From: an uncultured Treponema sp.
GTDB taxonomy: Bacteria > Spirochaetota > Spirochaetia > Treponematales > Treponemataceae
Direction: 5' to 3'
NCBI GenBank assembly: GCA_947165795.1
Contig: CAMVBP010000078.1
Location: 1-9,132, forward strand
DNA length: 9,132 nt
A program made the position numbers and the translations under genes. Within the stretch, counting starts at the first letter, position 1. Every line of letters begins with the position of its first letter. This document shows positions 1 to 7,027 of this stretch, piece after piece. The notes under the pieces were generated by a model. That model was not told where the DNA came from, ran no database searches, and saw only the letters and a program-made list of their open reading frames with translations.

Positions 1-324
1 AATTCTGTCGGCAACAGTGTTAATCAATTTAATGATTGCCTTTGCACGACGGTAACCGGATGCGGCCTTTGCACCAAAAATATAAGTGCGTGCCGGAGGA
101 TCATAATCAGGATTTTCTACAAGGCGGTTGTACTCATACATAATGTGGAGAACGTTGAGCAGCTGGCGCTTGTACTCGTGAAGACGCTTAACCTGAACAT
201 CAAAGATTGATTCCGGATCAAGGAATTCATTCTGTGCATGCTTGAGGTAATCTGCAAGCTCCTGCTTGTTTTCCATTTTGATTTTGATAAGCTCGTTGAG
301 CGAGGCGTCATCGTCTACAAACTT
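1..324 (-). pseudogene. glgP: Glycogen phosphorylase, continuation in shifted frame, cut by left window edge
   Basis: This is the same phosphorylase as the preceding entry, read one frame away. The frame is open from about 324 down to base 1 and reads KFVDDDASLNELIK, then SIFDVQVKRLHEYKRQLLN, then YIFGAKAASGY, ending at NTVADRI at the edge. RLHEYKRQLLN and FGAKAA are family hallmarks of the C-terminal half. The join expected from relatives is LEKFVDD. The sequence has GAA AGT TTG TAG where GAA AAG TTT GTA GAC would keep the frame, so one A appears to be missing. No start codon with a ribosome binding site is seen for this part, so it would not be a separate gene. The PLP-binding lysine segment lies beyond the window. 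Confidence 0.88.
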
Positions 325-1817
325 TCAAGCTCCTTAAGCTTTTTCAATTCCTTTTCCCAGCCGTGACCAATGCGGGTTGTAATAAAGTCGCTAAGGCGTG
401 GGTTTGCATTAAGGAGCCAGCGGCGCTGTGTAATACCGTTTGTCTTGTTGTTGAACTTCTGAGGATAAATTGCATACCAGTCTTTAAGCTCTGCAGTTTT
501 CAAAAGTTCTGTATGAAGGGCAGCAACACCGTTTACGCTAAAGCAGGCATGAATTGCCATCCAAGCCATGTAAACCATGTTGTTGTGAATGATTGCCATG
601 TGCTCGTGCTTGTAGTAATCGTTAGGGAATTTCTGACGAAGTTCAATTACGAGACGGCGGTTGATTTCTTCAACAATCTGGTAAATACGTGGCAAAAGTC
701 CCTGGAAAATTGAAATTGGCCATTTTTCCAAAGCTTCGGCAAGAATTGTATGGTTTGTATAAGCGAATGTATGAGTTACAACATCCCATGCTTCGTCCCA
801 ACCTACATTGTATTCATCAAGAAGAATACGCATGAGTTCTGGAATTGCAACTACAGGGTGAGTATCGTTCAGCTGAATTACATGCAAGTCTGCAAATTTA
901 GAAAAATCTGTTCCGTGGTCTGCAACGTAGTGACGAACAAGATCCTGGAGAGATGCAGATGAGAAGAAGTACTGCTGCTTAAGGCGCAATGCTTTTCCGC
1001 TTGGACCGTTGTCATTTGGATAAAGGACGCGGCTGATGTTTTCTGCACTGTTCTGGCGTTCAACGGCGCGGTTGTAATCCATGTTGTTGAAAAGCTGAAG
1101 GTCGAAGCCGTTTGGACTTGAAGCCTGCCAGAGACGAAGTGTATTTACAGTTTTTGTATCATAACCGATGATCGGCATGTCGTAAGGTGTAGCTGTTACT
1201 TCTTCTGCGTTTTCAAGGTAGAAGCGTGGCTGTCCGTCCGGAGTTTTTCCGTAAGCAATGTTTCCACCGAATTTTACGGTAACTGCAAGGTCAGAACGTT
1301 TGATTTCCCAAGGATCGCGGTGAGCAAGCCATTTATCAGGATATTCAATCTGATATCCGTCTTCTACACGCTGCTCGAACATACCGTATTCGTAGCGGAT
1401 TCCGTATCCATGTCCAGGGTAATCCAAAGTTGCCAATGAATCGAGGAAGCAGGCTGCAAGACGGCCAAGACCACCGTTTCCAAGACCTGCATCCGGCTCT
1501 TCATCTTCAATCATATCAAAGTCGATGTTCATTCCTTTAAGAACATCTTTTACAGCTTCTTTAATTCCTGCGTTGATAAGGTTATTGCTGAGTGCGCGAC
1601 CCATCAAAAATTCTGCTGAAAGGTAATAAAGCTGTTTTGTAGGCTTTTTGTCATATTCTGCACGGGTTGCCATCCAGTTTGGCATAATGATTTCCAGTGC
1701 TGATGCAGAAACTGCATCAAAAAGATCATGCTTGTTAGCCTGAGAAATATCTTTTCCATATTGACGGCGAAGACGTGCAGAAAGGTTTGCTTTAAATTCT
1801 TCCTTGTCAAATTCCAT
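315..1817 (-). CDS. glgP: Glycogen/maltodextrin phosphorylase, N-terminal 500 residues (reading frame broken at 3' end)
   Basis: This gene encodes a GT35 family phosphorylase, which releases glucose-1-phosphate from alpha-1,4-glucan ends in the cytoplasm using pyridoxal phosphate. Visible family motifs are YYLSAEFLMGR (about residues 64-74), AGLGNGGLGRLAAC from 110, QLNDTHPVVAIPELMR, TNHTILAEALEKWP, NGVAALHT at 429-436 and NNKTNGITQRRW. The ATG is supported by a strong AGGAGG site at 1826-1831, eight bases upstream. It follows glgX by 58 bases on the same strand, so the two probably share a transcript. The frame ends in TAG at 315-317 after KKLKELESL, although relatives run to roughly 800 residues. 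The missing continuation is present in another frame at 1-324 (separate entry). The N-terminal assignment is secure. Whether the full enzyme is made depends on whether the frameshift is real. Confidence 0.93.
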   Translation of the reverse strand: MEFDKEEFKANLSARLRRQYGKDISQANKHDLFDAVSASALEIIMPNWMATRAEYDKKPTKQLYYLSAEFLMGRALSNNLINAGIKEAVKDVLKGMNIDFDMIEDEEPDAGLGNGGLGRLAACFLDSLATLDYPGHGYGIRYEYGMFEQRVEDGYQIEYPDKWLAHRDPWEIKRSDLAVTVKFGGNIAYGKTPDGQPRFYLENAEEVTATPYDMPIIGYDTKTVNTLRLWQASSPNGFDLQLFNNMDYNRAVERQNSAENISRVLYPNDNGPSGKALRLKQQYFFSSASLQDLVRHYVADHGTDFSKFADLHVIQLNDTHPVVAIPELMRILLDEYNVGWDEAWDVVTHTFAYTNHTILAEALEKWPISIFQGLLPRIYQIVEEINRRLVIELRQKFPNDYYKHEHMAIIHNNMVYMAWMAIHACFSVNGVAALHTELLKTAELKDWYAIYPQKFNNKTNGITQRRWLLNANPRLSDFITTRIGHGWEKELKKLKELESL

Positions 1818-1875
1818 AAAAAATGCCTCCTATTTTTTCACTTTAGCGGCGAGCCGGGCGACACCAACCTCAAAC
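1818..1875 (-). other. glgX-glgP spacer with ribosome binding site and GC-rich patch
   Basis: This 58-base spacer carries the AGGAGG site for glgP (1826-1831). It also holds an unusually GC-rich patch (about 1845-1866, plus-strand core GCGGCGAGCCGGGCGACACC) in otherwise AT-rich surroundings. No convincing hairpin followed by a T-run is visible, so there is no sign that transcription ends between the two genes. Confidence 0.5.
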
Positions 1876-4005
1876 TCACTTGCTCATTAGAATAATGGAA
1901 CTGCCTGCAATTAAAACATATCTGCGCTGTTCTGCAAGAAGTTCTTCTTTTTCATTTTCTAATATATCTTCCGGAGTGTTAAAAGAAGTATCTGCAACTC
2001 GATACCATTTTTTACCACTCGTTAAAGCCGGTAATGTAATTGTTAAATCATATAAATCCATGTTAGATGCAATGTAAAAATCGTTGTCGTAATCCATTCC
2101 GTTAAGTTTAAATGCGAGGAATCTTCCTGTTTTATCCCAGGTTGGATTCTTTGCGCTTGCATCGTACCATGTAGTTTCCGGAACACAATTCTGATTGTAA
2201 GAACCTTTTGAAAATTCTTTTCCGCGGAAAACTTTATGATTTTTTCTAAGCGAAATTAATGTCTGTGTAAATCTGACTAAACCAGCATTCTTTTGTTCAA
2301 GATCCCAGTTTATCCAGCTTATGTCGTTGTCCTGGCAATATGCGTTGTTGTTTCCTCTTTGAGTTCTGCGCATTTCGTCGCCAGCAAGAAGCATTGGAAC
2401 TCCCTGAGAAACAAAAAGGTAAACCAGGAAATTTTTGATTGATTTTAAACGTTCGTCTTCAATCTTTGGATTTGTGCAGTCGCCTTCGTAACCGTGATTA
2501 TAACTTAAATTATCATCACTTCCGTCGCGGTTGCATTCACCATTTTCTTCATTATGTTTGTAATTGTAACTGACTAAATCGTTGAGCGTAAATCCGTCGT
2601 GAGCAGTAAGAAAATTTATGGAAGCAAGCGGAGTTCTGCCGCTGTGATTGTAACAGTCTGAACTTCCGCAGATTCTTGTTGCGGCCGCAGTTGCAGAATT
2701 TTCATCACCACGAATAAAGCGTCTTATATCATCTCTAAAGCGGCCGTTCCATTCGCTCCAGCGGTTATTGTAGCCGCCAGGGAATCCACCTAGCTGATAG
2801 AGTCCTACGCAATCCCAAGGCTCTGCAATAATTTTTGTTTTTGCAAGAACAGGATCTGCGCTGATTGCATTTGTAATTGGAGGGCATGAAAGAACTTCGC
2901 CGTTGTTTTGTCCGCGGGTAAGAATTGAAGCAAGATCAAAACGGAAACCGTCGACGTGCATTTCGAGCACCCAGTAACGGAGCGAATCAAGTATGAACTG
3001 GTAAACGACAGGATGATTGCAGTTTACGCTGTTTCCGCAGCCGCTGTAATTCATGTAATATTGTTTGCTGTCGCTTGGAAGAGAGTAGTACACGTCATTC
3101 TGAAGGCCGCGGAAAGAGAAGGTGTAGCCGTGTTCATTTCCTTCGGCAGTGTGATTGTATACAACATCAAGAATAACTTCGATTCCAGCCTTGTGAAGTT
3201 CCTTTACCATTTGTTTGAATTCTTTTACCGGACCACCAGGCGAGCGGTCTGCGGCGTAAGAAGTTTTTGGAGCAAAGAATCCTATTGTGCTGTAGCCCCA
3301 GTAATTTACAAGATTTTCTCCTGTGCGGGGATTTGTGTTTGCATTTTCGTTTTCATCAAATTCAAAGAGCGGAAGAAATTCTACGGAAGTAACGCCAAGC
3401 TTTTTGAGGTATTCAATTTTTTGAGTGAAGCCTTTGTAAGTTCCGGAAATTTCCGGCGCAATCTGTGAAGTTTTAGAAGCGGTGAAGCCTTTTACATGAG
3501 TTTCGTAAATTACACAGTCTTCCAAAGGATAATTGATTGGTTTGTCATCTTCCCAGTCAAAGTCGTCATTTACTACAACGCACTTTGGAAAATCTGATAA
3601 ATCCTGAAGTTCGCCACCCTGATTCATTGAAAATCCAGCCTGATGCTGTCTGTTATAGGAACGGAAAACTGAACCTTGTGTAAATGCTTTTGAATATGGA
3701 TCTAAGATAAATTTATGCTGATTAAATCTAAGGCCTTCCGGCGGATTGTATGGTCCTTCAACTTTGTAAAGGTAAAGTAAACCTTCGGAAGCACCTTCTA
3801 GAAAAATGTGCCAGATATCGCCGGTTTTATTTTTGAGCGGATCAAGATTCACTATAGCAGAAGGTTTTTTGTCGTAATCATTTTCAAAAAGCACAAGACT
3901 TACTTTTGTTGCATCGCGGCTGTAAATACAGAAATTTACACCATCCTTTGTAAGATTTGCACCAAAACCAAGCGGCTTTCCGTTATGAACCTTAAAATCA
4001 GTCAT
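1876..4005 (-). CDS. glgX: Glycogen debranching enzyme, GlgX/isoamylase type (GH13)
   Basis: This cytoplasmic 709-residue enzyme hydrolyses alpha-1,6 branches of glycogen or phosphorylase limit dextrin, so it works together with the downstream glgP product. An N-terminal CBM48-like part (GKPLGFGANLTKDGVNFCIYS) precedes a GH13 barrel with all four conserved regions: DVVYNHT from D280, GFRFDLAS with nucleophile D357, IIAEPWD with acid/base E395, and FLTAHDGF with D470. The length fits the family and the reading frame is intact. An in-frame TAA at 4018-4020, five codons before the ATG, rules out a longer start. No Shine-Dalgarno sequence precedes the ATG, and AT-rich TATAAA lies very close to it at 4009-4014. 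Translation may therefore start on a very short or absent leader, although that spacing is too tight to be sure. The exact substrate preference (GlgX versus isoamylase) cannot be told from sequence alone. Confidence 0.95.
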   Translation of the reverse strand: MTDFKVHNGKPLGFGANLTKDGVNFCIYSRDATKVSLVLFENDYDKKPSAIVNLDPLKNKTGDIWHIFLEGASEGLLYLYKVEGPYNPPEGLRFNQHKFILDPYSKAFTQGSVFRSYNRQHQAGFSMNQGGELQDLSDFPKCVVVNDDFDWEDDKPINYPLEDCVIYETHVKGFTASKTSQIAPEISGTYKGFTQKIEYLKKLGVTSVEFLPLFEFDENENANTNPRTGENLVNYWGYSTIGFFAPKTSYAADRSPGGPVKEFKQMVKELHKAGIEVILDVVYNHTAEGNEHGYTFSFRGLQNDVYYSLPSDSKQYYMNYSGCGNSVNCNHPVVYQFILDSLRYWVLEMHVDGFRFDLASILTRGQNNGEVLSCPPITNAISADPVLAKTKIIAEPWDCVGLYQLGGFPGGYNNRWSEWNGRFRDDIRRFIRGDENSATAAATRICGSSDCYNHSGRTPLASINFLTAHDGFTLNDLVSYNYKHNEENGECNRDGSDDNLSYNHGYEGDCTNPKIEDERLKSIKNFLVYLFVSQGVPMLLAGDEMRRTQRGNNNAYCQDNDISWINWDLEQKNAGLVRFTQTLISLRKNHKVFRGKEFSKGSYNQNCVPETTWYDASAKNPTWDKTGRFLAFKLNGMDYDNDFYIASNMDLYDLTITLPALTSGKKWYRVADTSFNTPEDILENEKEELLAEQRRYVLIAGSSIILMSK

Positions 4006-4055
4006 AGTTTTATAAGTTTAACACAGTTGTTTCATAAATTCTAGGGAATTTTTCG

Positions 4056-4171
4056 GGGTTTTAGGGGTAAGCAGCGAAGCGGATTACCCCTAGGAGAGGG
4101 GGTAGCGGAAAACGCGGTGGTTGAGCTTGTCGAAACTACCGCGGTTGAAGCGAGGGGGAGACTTCCCCCTT
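4056..4171. repeat. GC-rich intergenic element with three consecutive hairpins
   Basis: This sits between divergent glgX and era. Hairpin 1 pairs TAGGGGTAA (4062-4070) with TTACCCCTA (4084-4092), a perfect 9-bp stem with a 13-base loop. Hairpin 2 pairs GCGGTGGTT (about 4114-4122) with AACTACCGC (about 4134-4142), with one G-T wobble, enclosing GAGCTTGTCGA. Hairpin 3 pairs AGGGGGA (4153-4159) with TCCCCCT (4164-4170) around a 4-base loop. The core GGTTGAGCTTGTCGAAAC resembles a short palindrome-like repeat (TTCGACAAGCTCA) that I recall being scattered through many bacterial genomes. That makes an interspersed REP- or MITE-like repeat the likeliest reading. There is no transposase and no long ORF. 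Only one copy lies in this window, so its repeat nature is inferred. Confidence 0.55.
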
Positions 4172-4199
4172 CATACAAATTCGTCGTTTTTTCTTTTAA

Positions 4200-4228
4200 T
4201 TGCAAAAAATATATCGTGCTTATATAAT
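4200..4228 (+). promoter_or_regulatory. Sigma-70 type promoter of era, predicting a leaderless transcript
   Basis: TTGCAA at 4200-4205 (four of six matches to the -35 consensus) and a perfect TATAAT at 4223-4228 are separated by 17 bases. Seven bases later comes A4236, the first base of the era ATG, which is where transcription should begin. No Shine-Dalgarno sequence lies upstream of that ATG, which agrees with a leaderless mRNA. Confidence 0.65.
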
Positions 4229-4235
4229 TAAAAAA

Positions 4236-5144
4236 ATGAACGAAAATAATCAGGAAAAATTGCGCACTACTATTGTTGGACGGCCTTCCAGTGGAAAATC
4301 TACTTTTTTGAATACTGCATGTCAGGAAGATGTTAGTATTGTTTCTCCAATTCCGCAGACGACTCGAAATGCAATCAAGGGTTTTGTAAATACATCGCTT
4401 GGGCAGCTGGTTTTTATTGATACCCCGGGCTATCATAATTCAGAAAAAAAATTGAATCAGAGGTTGCGCAATGTTACGGAATCGCAGCTGGATGGAATTG
4501 ATGCGGCTTTATACATTATTGATATAACACGCGATCCGGGCGAAGAAGAAGAACTTACTGCAAAGCTTCTGGAAAAAAATCAGGATAAAACTGTTGTTGC
4601 GTTTAACAAAACTGATTTGCTTCCGCGTAAGGATTTGCTTTTAAAATATTATGACTTTATTCAAAAGAATTTGCCTGATGTTCCAAAAGAGCGGATTTTT
4701 GAAATGTCTGCAAAAAATGATAACGGTATAAATGAAGTTCTTAAGGCGCTTTACGAAATTGTTCCGGAAGGCGTTCCTATGTACGATGATGAACTTTATA
4801 CGGATCAGGATTTGTCGTTCCGTGTAAAAGAAGTGATTCGCGGCGAAGCAATCAACAGACTTAAGGATGAAATTCCGCATGCGGTTTATGTAGAAGTTGC
4901 CGATGTTGAACACCGCAACGAAGGAAAGAAATTGTGGATTCGTGCATTTTTGTGTGTTGAACGCGAAAGCCAGAAAGGAATTGTCATTGGTAAAGGCGCT
5001 TCGATGATTAAGGAAATTCGTACGGCGTCGGTAAAAAAATTGAATCAAATTTATATGCAGAAAATAGATTTGGATTTGCAGGTTAAGGTTGATAAAAACT
5101 GGCGCCAGAGAGATGTAACTTTGAACAGGCTGATTCCGCAATGA
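4236..5144 (+). CDS. era: GTPase Era, 30S ribosomal subunit assembly factor
   Basis: Era binds the 3' end of 16S rRNA through a C-terminal KH domain and couples GTP hydrolysis to small-subunit maturation. The 302-residue product has G1 GRPSSGKST (15-23), G3 DTPG (62-65), G4 NKTD (124-127) and G5 SAK (158-160). The switch segment SIVSPIPQTTRN is typical of Era. The KH domain follows with GIVIGKGASMIKEI near 248-261 and the closing VKVDKNWRQRD. I chose the ATG at 4236 rather than the in-frame TTG at 4200, because the TTG falls in the -35 box and the family length (about 300) fits. The KH loop reads GKGA, where GxxG is usual. The HD-GYP gene follows after 59 bases on the same strand. The gene is intact and the assignment is firm. 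Confidence 0.95.
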   Translation: MNENNQEKLRTTIVGRPSSGKSTFLNTACQEDVSIVSPIPQTTRNAIKGFVNTSLGQLVFIDTPGYHNSEKKLNQRLRNVTESQLDGIDAALYIIDITRDPGEEEELTAKLLEKNQDKTVVAFNKTDLLPRKDLLLKYYDFIQKNLPDVPKERIFEMSAKNDNGINEVLKALYEIVPEGVPMYDDELYTDQDLSFRVKEVIRGEAINRLKDEIPHAVYVEVADVEHRNEGKKLWIRAFLCVERESQKGIVIGKGASMIKEIRTASVKKLNQIYMQKIDLDLQVKVDKNWRQRDVTLNRLIPQ

Positions 5145-5203
5145 TTTTTTTAAAGTTAGTCGGGAATAACAAATTGGATGTTTTTAGCCGATAAAGGAGT
5201 AGA

Positions 5204-6589
5204 ATGATTCAGATTCAAGAAAGTTTAGATTCTTTAAAACAGATTCTAAAACCCGGTGAAATTGTTCTTATTTCTCTAAAAATGCTTGGAAGCATTAATA
5301 AGCATATTACGTTCCATAATATTAGAACTGCATATTTGGCGTGGAAGTTTGCCGAAACTGTTAATGATGAAAGGCTTGATATTAAGCATCTTGTAGTGCT
5401 TTCGCTTTATCATACTTTAGGATTTTTTAGGCTTGATAATTATTCTGATTTTAATCCACACGACAGTAATATTGATTTTTTTTCGGATACAAAAGAAATT
5501 GCAAGCAAATACGTTTTTTCCTGCTACTATTTAAAATACATGACGCCGCTTGGAAATTCGGCACGCGCCCTTGAAAATTTTACTCAGCCTTATAACGACG
5601 TTATGAAGCATTTTATTATTCAGGAACGCCTTAAATCTATAATTTATCTTTGTGCAAGAATCAGCACTTATCTTTTTCACCACGGCGATTCTGAACTGCC
5701 TGAAGATTTGAATGAAATTGCGCCCGGATATTTTGATCCTGAATATGTGCGCGCATTTAAAGTTGCGAATAAAAATAACGTGCTGGTTGAAGCAATCCGC
5801 GATGACAAATTTACAGATGAGTTTCAGGCATATTTAAAAGGCCTGACTTTTCCCGAAAAAGAATCGGAAATGCTTGAAAAGCTTTTAATCTATTTTCTTG
5901 ATTTTAAAAGTACGTACACGGTTTCGCACGCAATCAACACTTCCTGCTATGCGCTTTCTTTGGGAAAAAGAATGGGACTTAATCCAAGTGAACTTTCTGA
6001 ACTTTTTTGCAGCGCCATTCTTCATGATATTGGAAAAATTGCAACGCCGCAGCGCATTCTGGAATTTCCCGGAAAACTCAGTCCGGAAGATATGGGAATT
6101 ATGCGGCATCATGTTAATCATTCAAAAAGAATTCTTTCCGGGAATGCGCCTGAGCAGATTATTGAAAACGTTTACCGCCATCACGAAAAACTGAACGGCA
6201 AAGGTTATCCGCGGCATATATCGGGCGACCAGCTTACACTGATTCAAAGAATTTTAACCGTCGCAGATATTACAAGCGCCCTGAATGACAGCCGCAGTTA
6301 TAAAGCAGAATTTTCTACCGAAAAAACAATTTCCATAATTACAAAAATGACCGATGACGGCGAGCTCGATGCAAATATTTCAAAATTCATTCAGCAGGAA
6401 TTTGATGAAATTTTACAGGAGCAGCAGTACCTGTATAAAAATCTGCGCGTAGACTTTAGTCAGGTTCTTGCGCGGTACAACGATTATATTTTTAGCGATG
6501 TAAGCCAGCTTGCGGACGATGCGCTGCAGGAAGAAGATATTGAAGATATCGAAGAAATTGAAGAACTTGATGAGTGGGATGAAGTGTAA
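5204..6589 (+). CDS. HD-GYP domain phosphohydrolase, probable cyclic-di-GMP phosphodiesterase
   Basis: This 461-residue protein has a C-terminal HD-GYP domain (about 240-400). Expected metal ligands are all visible: H242, H274-D275 in HDIGK, H303, H326-H327 in HHEKLNGKGYP, and D355 in TVAD. Canonical members hydrolyse cyclic-di-GMP to pGpG or GMP. The N-terminal half (about 20-200) looks like a worn HD domain: H38 is followed by YHTLG at 69-73 where HDIG would stand, so it is probably a sensory or structural module. No transmembrane helix or receiver domain is apparent, which suggests a cytosolic protein. The tail is strongly acidic (EEDIEDIEEIEELDEWDEV). The start has AAGGAG at 5194-5199. 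It lies 59 bases after era with no clear terminator between, so co-transcription is likely. The substrate is inferred from the family. Confidence 0.88.
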   Translation: MIQIQESLDSLKQILKPGEIVLISLKMLGSINKHITFHNIRTAYLAWKFAETVNDERLDIKHLVVLSLYHTLGFFRLDNYSDFNPHDSNIDFFSDTKEIASKYVFSCYYLKYMTPLGNSARALENFTQPYNDVMKHFIIQERLKSIIYLCARISTYLFHHGDSELPEDLNEIAPGYFDPEYVRAFKVANKNNVLVEAIRDDKFTDEFQAYLKGLTFPEKESEMLEKLLIYFLDFKSTYTVSHAINTSCYALSLGKRMGLNPSELSELFCSAILHDIGKIATPQRILEFPGKLSPEDMGIMRHHVNHSKRILSGNAPEQIIENVYRHHEKLNGKGYPRHISGDQLTLIQRILTVADITSALNDSRSYKAEFSTEKTISIITKMTDDGELDANISKFIQQEFDEILQEQQYLYKNLRVDFSQVLARYNDYIFSDVSQLADDALQEEDIEDIEEIEELDEWDEV

Positions 6590-6652
6590 AATAATAAGCG
6601 CATAAAAACGCAAAATTCCCGAACATTGGAAGAAGCTTAATTTCTGGTGGTT

Positions 6653-7027
6653 TTATTCTTCTAAAAACCAATTATCAACCAAAAGAATGTATTCTAAATG
6701 ATGATGCCCGGTTTGAGCACCAATAAGTTCTCCTACCATTTCATATTTTTTATTTTCATATAATTCATCTTTTGTAGTAAAAGGATGGTAAATAAGCTGA
6801 ACTTCTTTTAATTCTATAATTTTTCCATTCAGCTCAAAACTTTGCGGCGAATCAAGAACAAGTACATCATAATAATCTTTTGCATCTATCTCAGGAGTTT
6901 CGCCGTAATTTGGTGCACCATAACTCCAGCGTTTTTCAAGTCTTCCTGTTAAAGCTTCAGCCGCCAGCGAAGCCGAAGCAATTGCAGAAAATATAAAAAT
7001 CATCGTGAACAAAAAATATTTTTTCAT
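6653..7027 (-). CDS. Exported small protein, DUF4431-like
   Basis: The product is 124 residues. It starts with MKKYFLFTMIFIFSAIASAS and has a probable Sec cleavage site near SLAA-EA, giving a mature domain of about 100 residues in the periplasm or outside. The C-terminal pattern YEMVGELIGAQTGHHHLEYI, preceded by a VQLIY strand, matches what I remember of the DUF4431 family, whose function is unknown. The two clustered histidines after TG (TGHHH) are the most distinctive feature. Its ATG overlaps the stop codon of the upstream DUF4846 gene in an ATGA arrangement, and AAGGAA at 7036-7041 lies inside that gene. The pair is therefore probably translationally coupled. It converges with the HD-GYP gene, leaving 63 bases between the stops, in which I see no strong terminator. 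Confidence 0.75.
   Translation of the reverse strand: MKKYFLFTMIFIFSAIASASLAAEALTGRLEKRWSYGAPNYGETPEIDAKDYYDVLVLDSPQSFELNGKIIELKEVQLIYHPFTTKDELYENKKYEMVGELIGAQTGHHHLEYILLVDNWFLEE

Noticed and set aside
315..327. Programmed -1 frameshifting in glgP
   Set aside because: The local sequence CTT GAA AGT TTG TAG does not contain a slippery heptamer in register, and no downstream stimulatory hairpin was evident.
363..713. Plus-strand ORF of 116 codons
   Set aside because: It lies fully antisense to conserved glgP codons; composition is Cys/Val-rich shadow sequence and no ribosome binding site precedes it.
2956..3468. Plus-strand ORF of 170 codons
   Set aside because: It is antisense to the catalytic core of glgX (DVVYNHT region) and has no recognisable protein pattern.
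4200..4235. TTG start extending era by 12 codons
   Set aside because: The TTG overlaps the -35 box, lacks a ribosome binding site, and the extension is not expected from family length.
4041..4436. Minus-strand ORF of 131 codons across the intergenic element
   Set aside because: It covers the hairpin element and the antisense of the era P-loop region; no ribosome binding site or family signal.
4641..5141. Minus-strand ORF of 166 codons
   Set aside because: It is antisense to era, whose motifs establish the coding strand.
6590..6669. Possible bidirectional terminator between the convergent HD-GYP and DUF4431 genes
   Set aside because: Only weak stems were found (for example GGTTTT/AAAACC at 6649-6669), without a following T-run in either direction.
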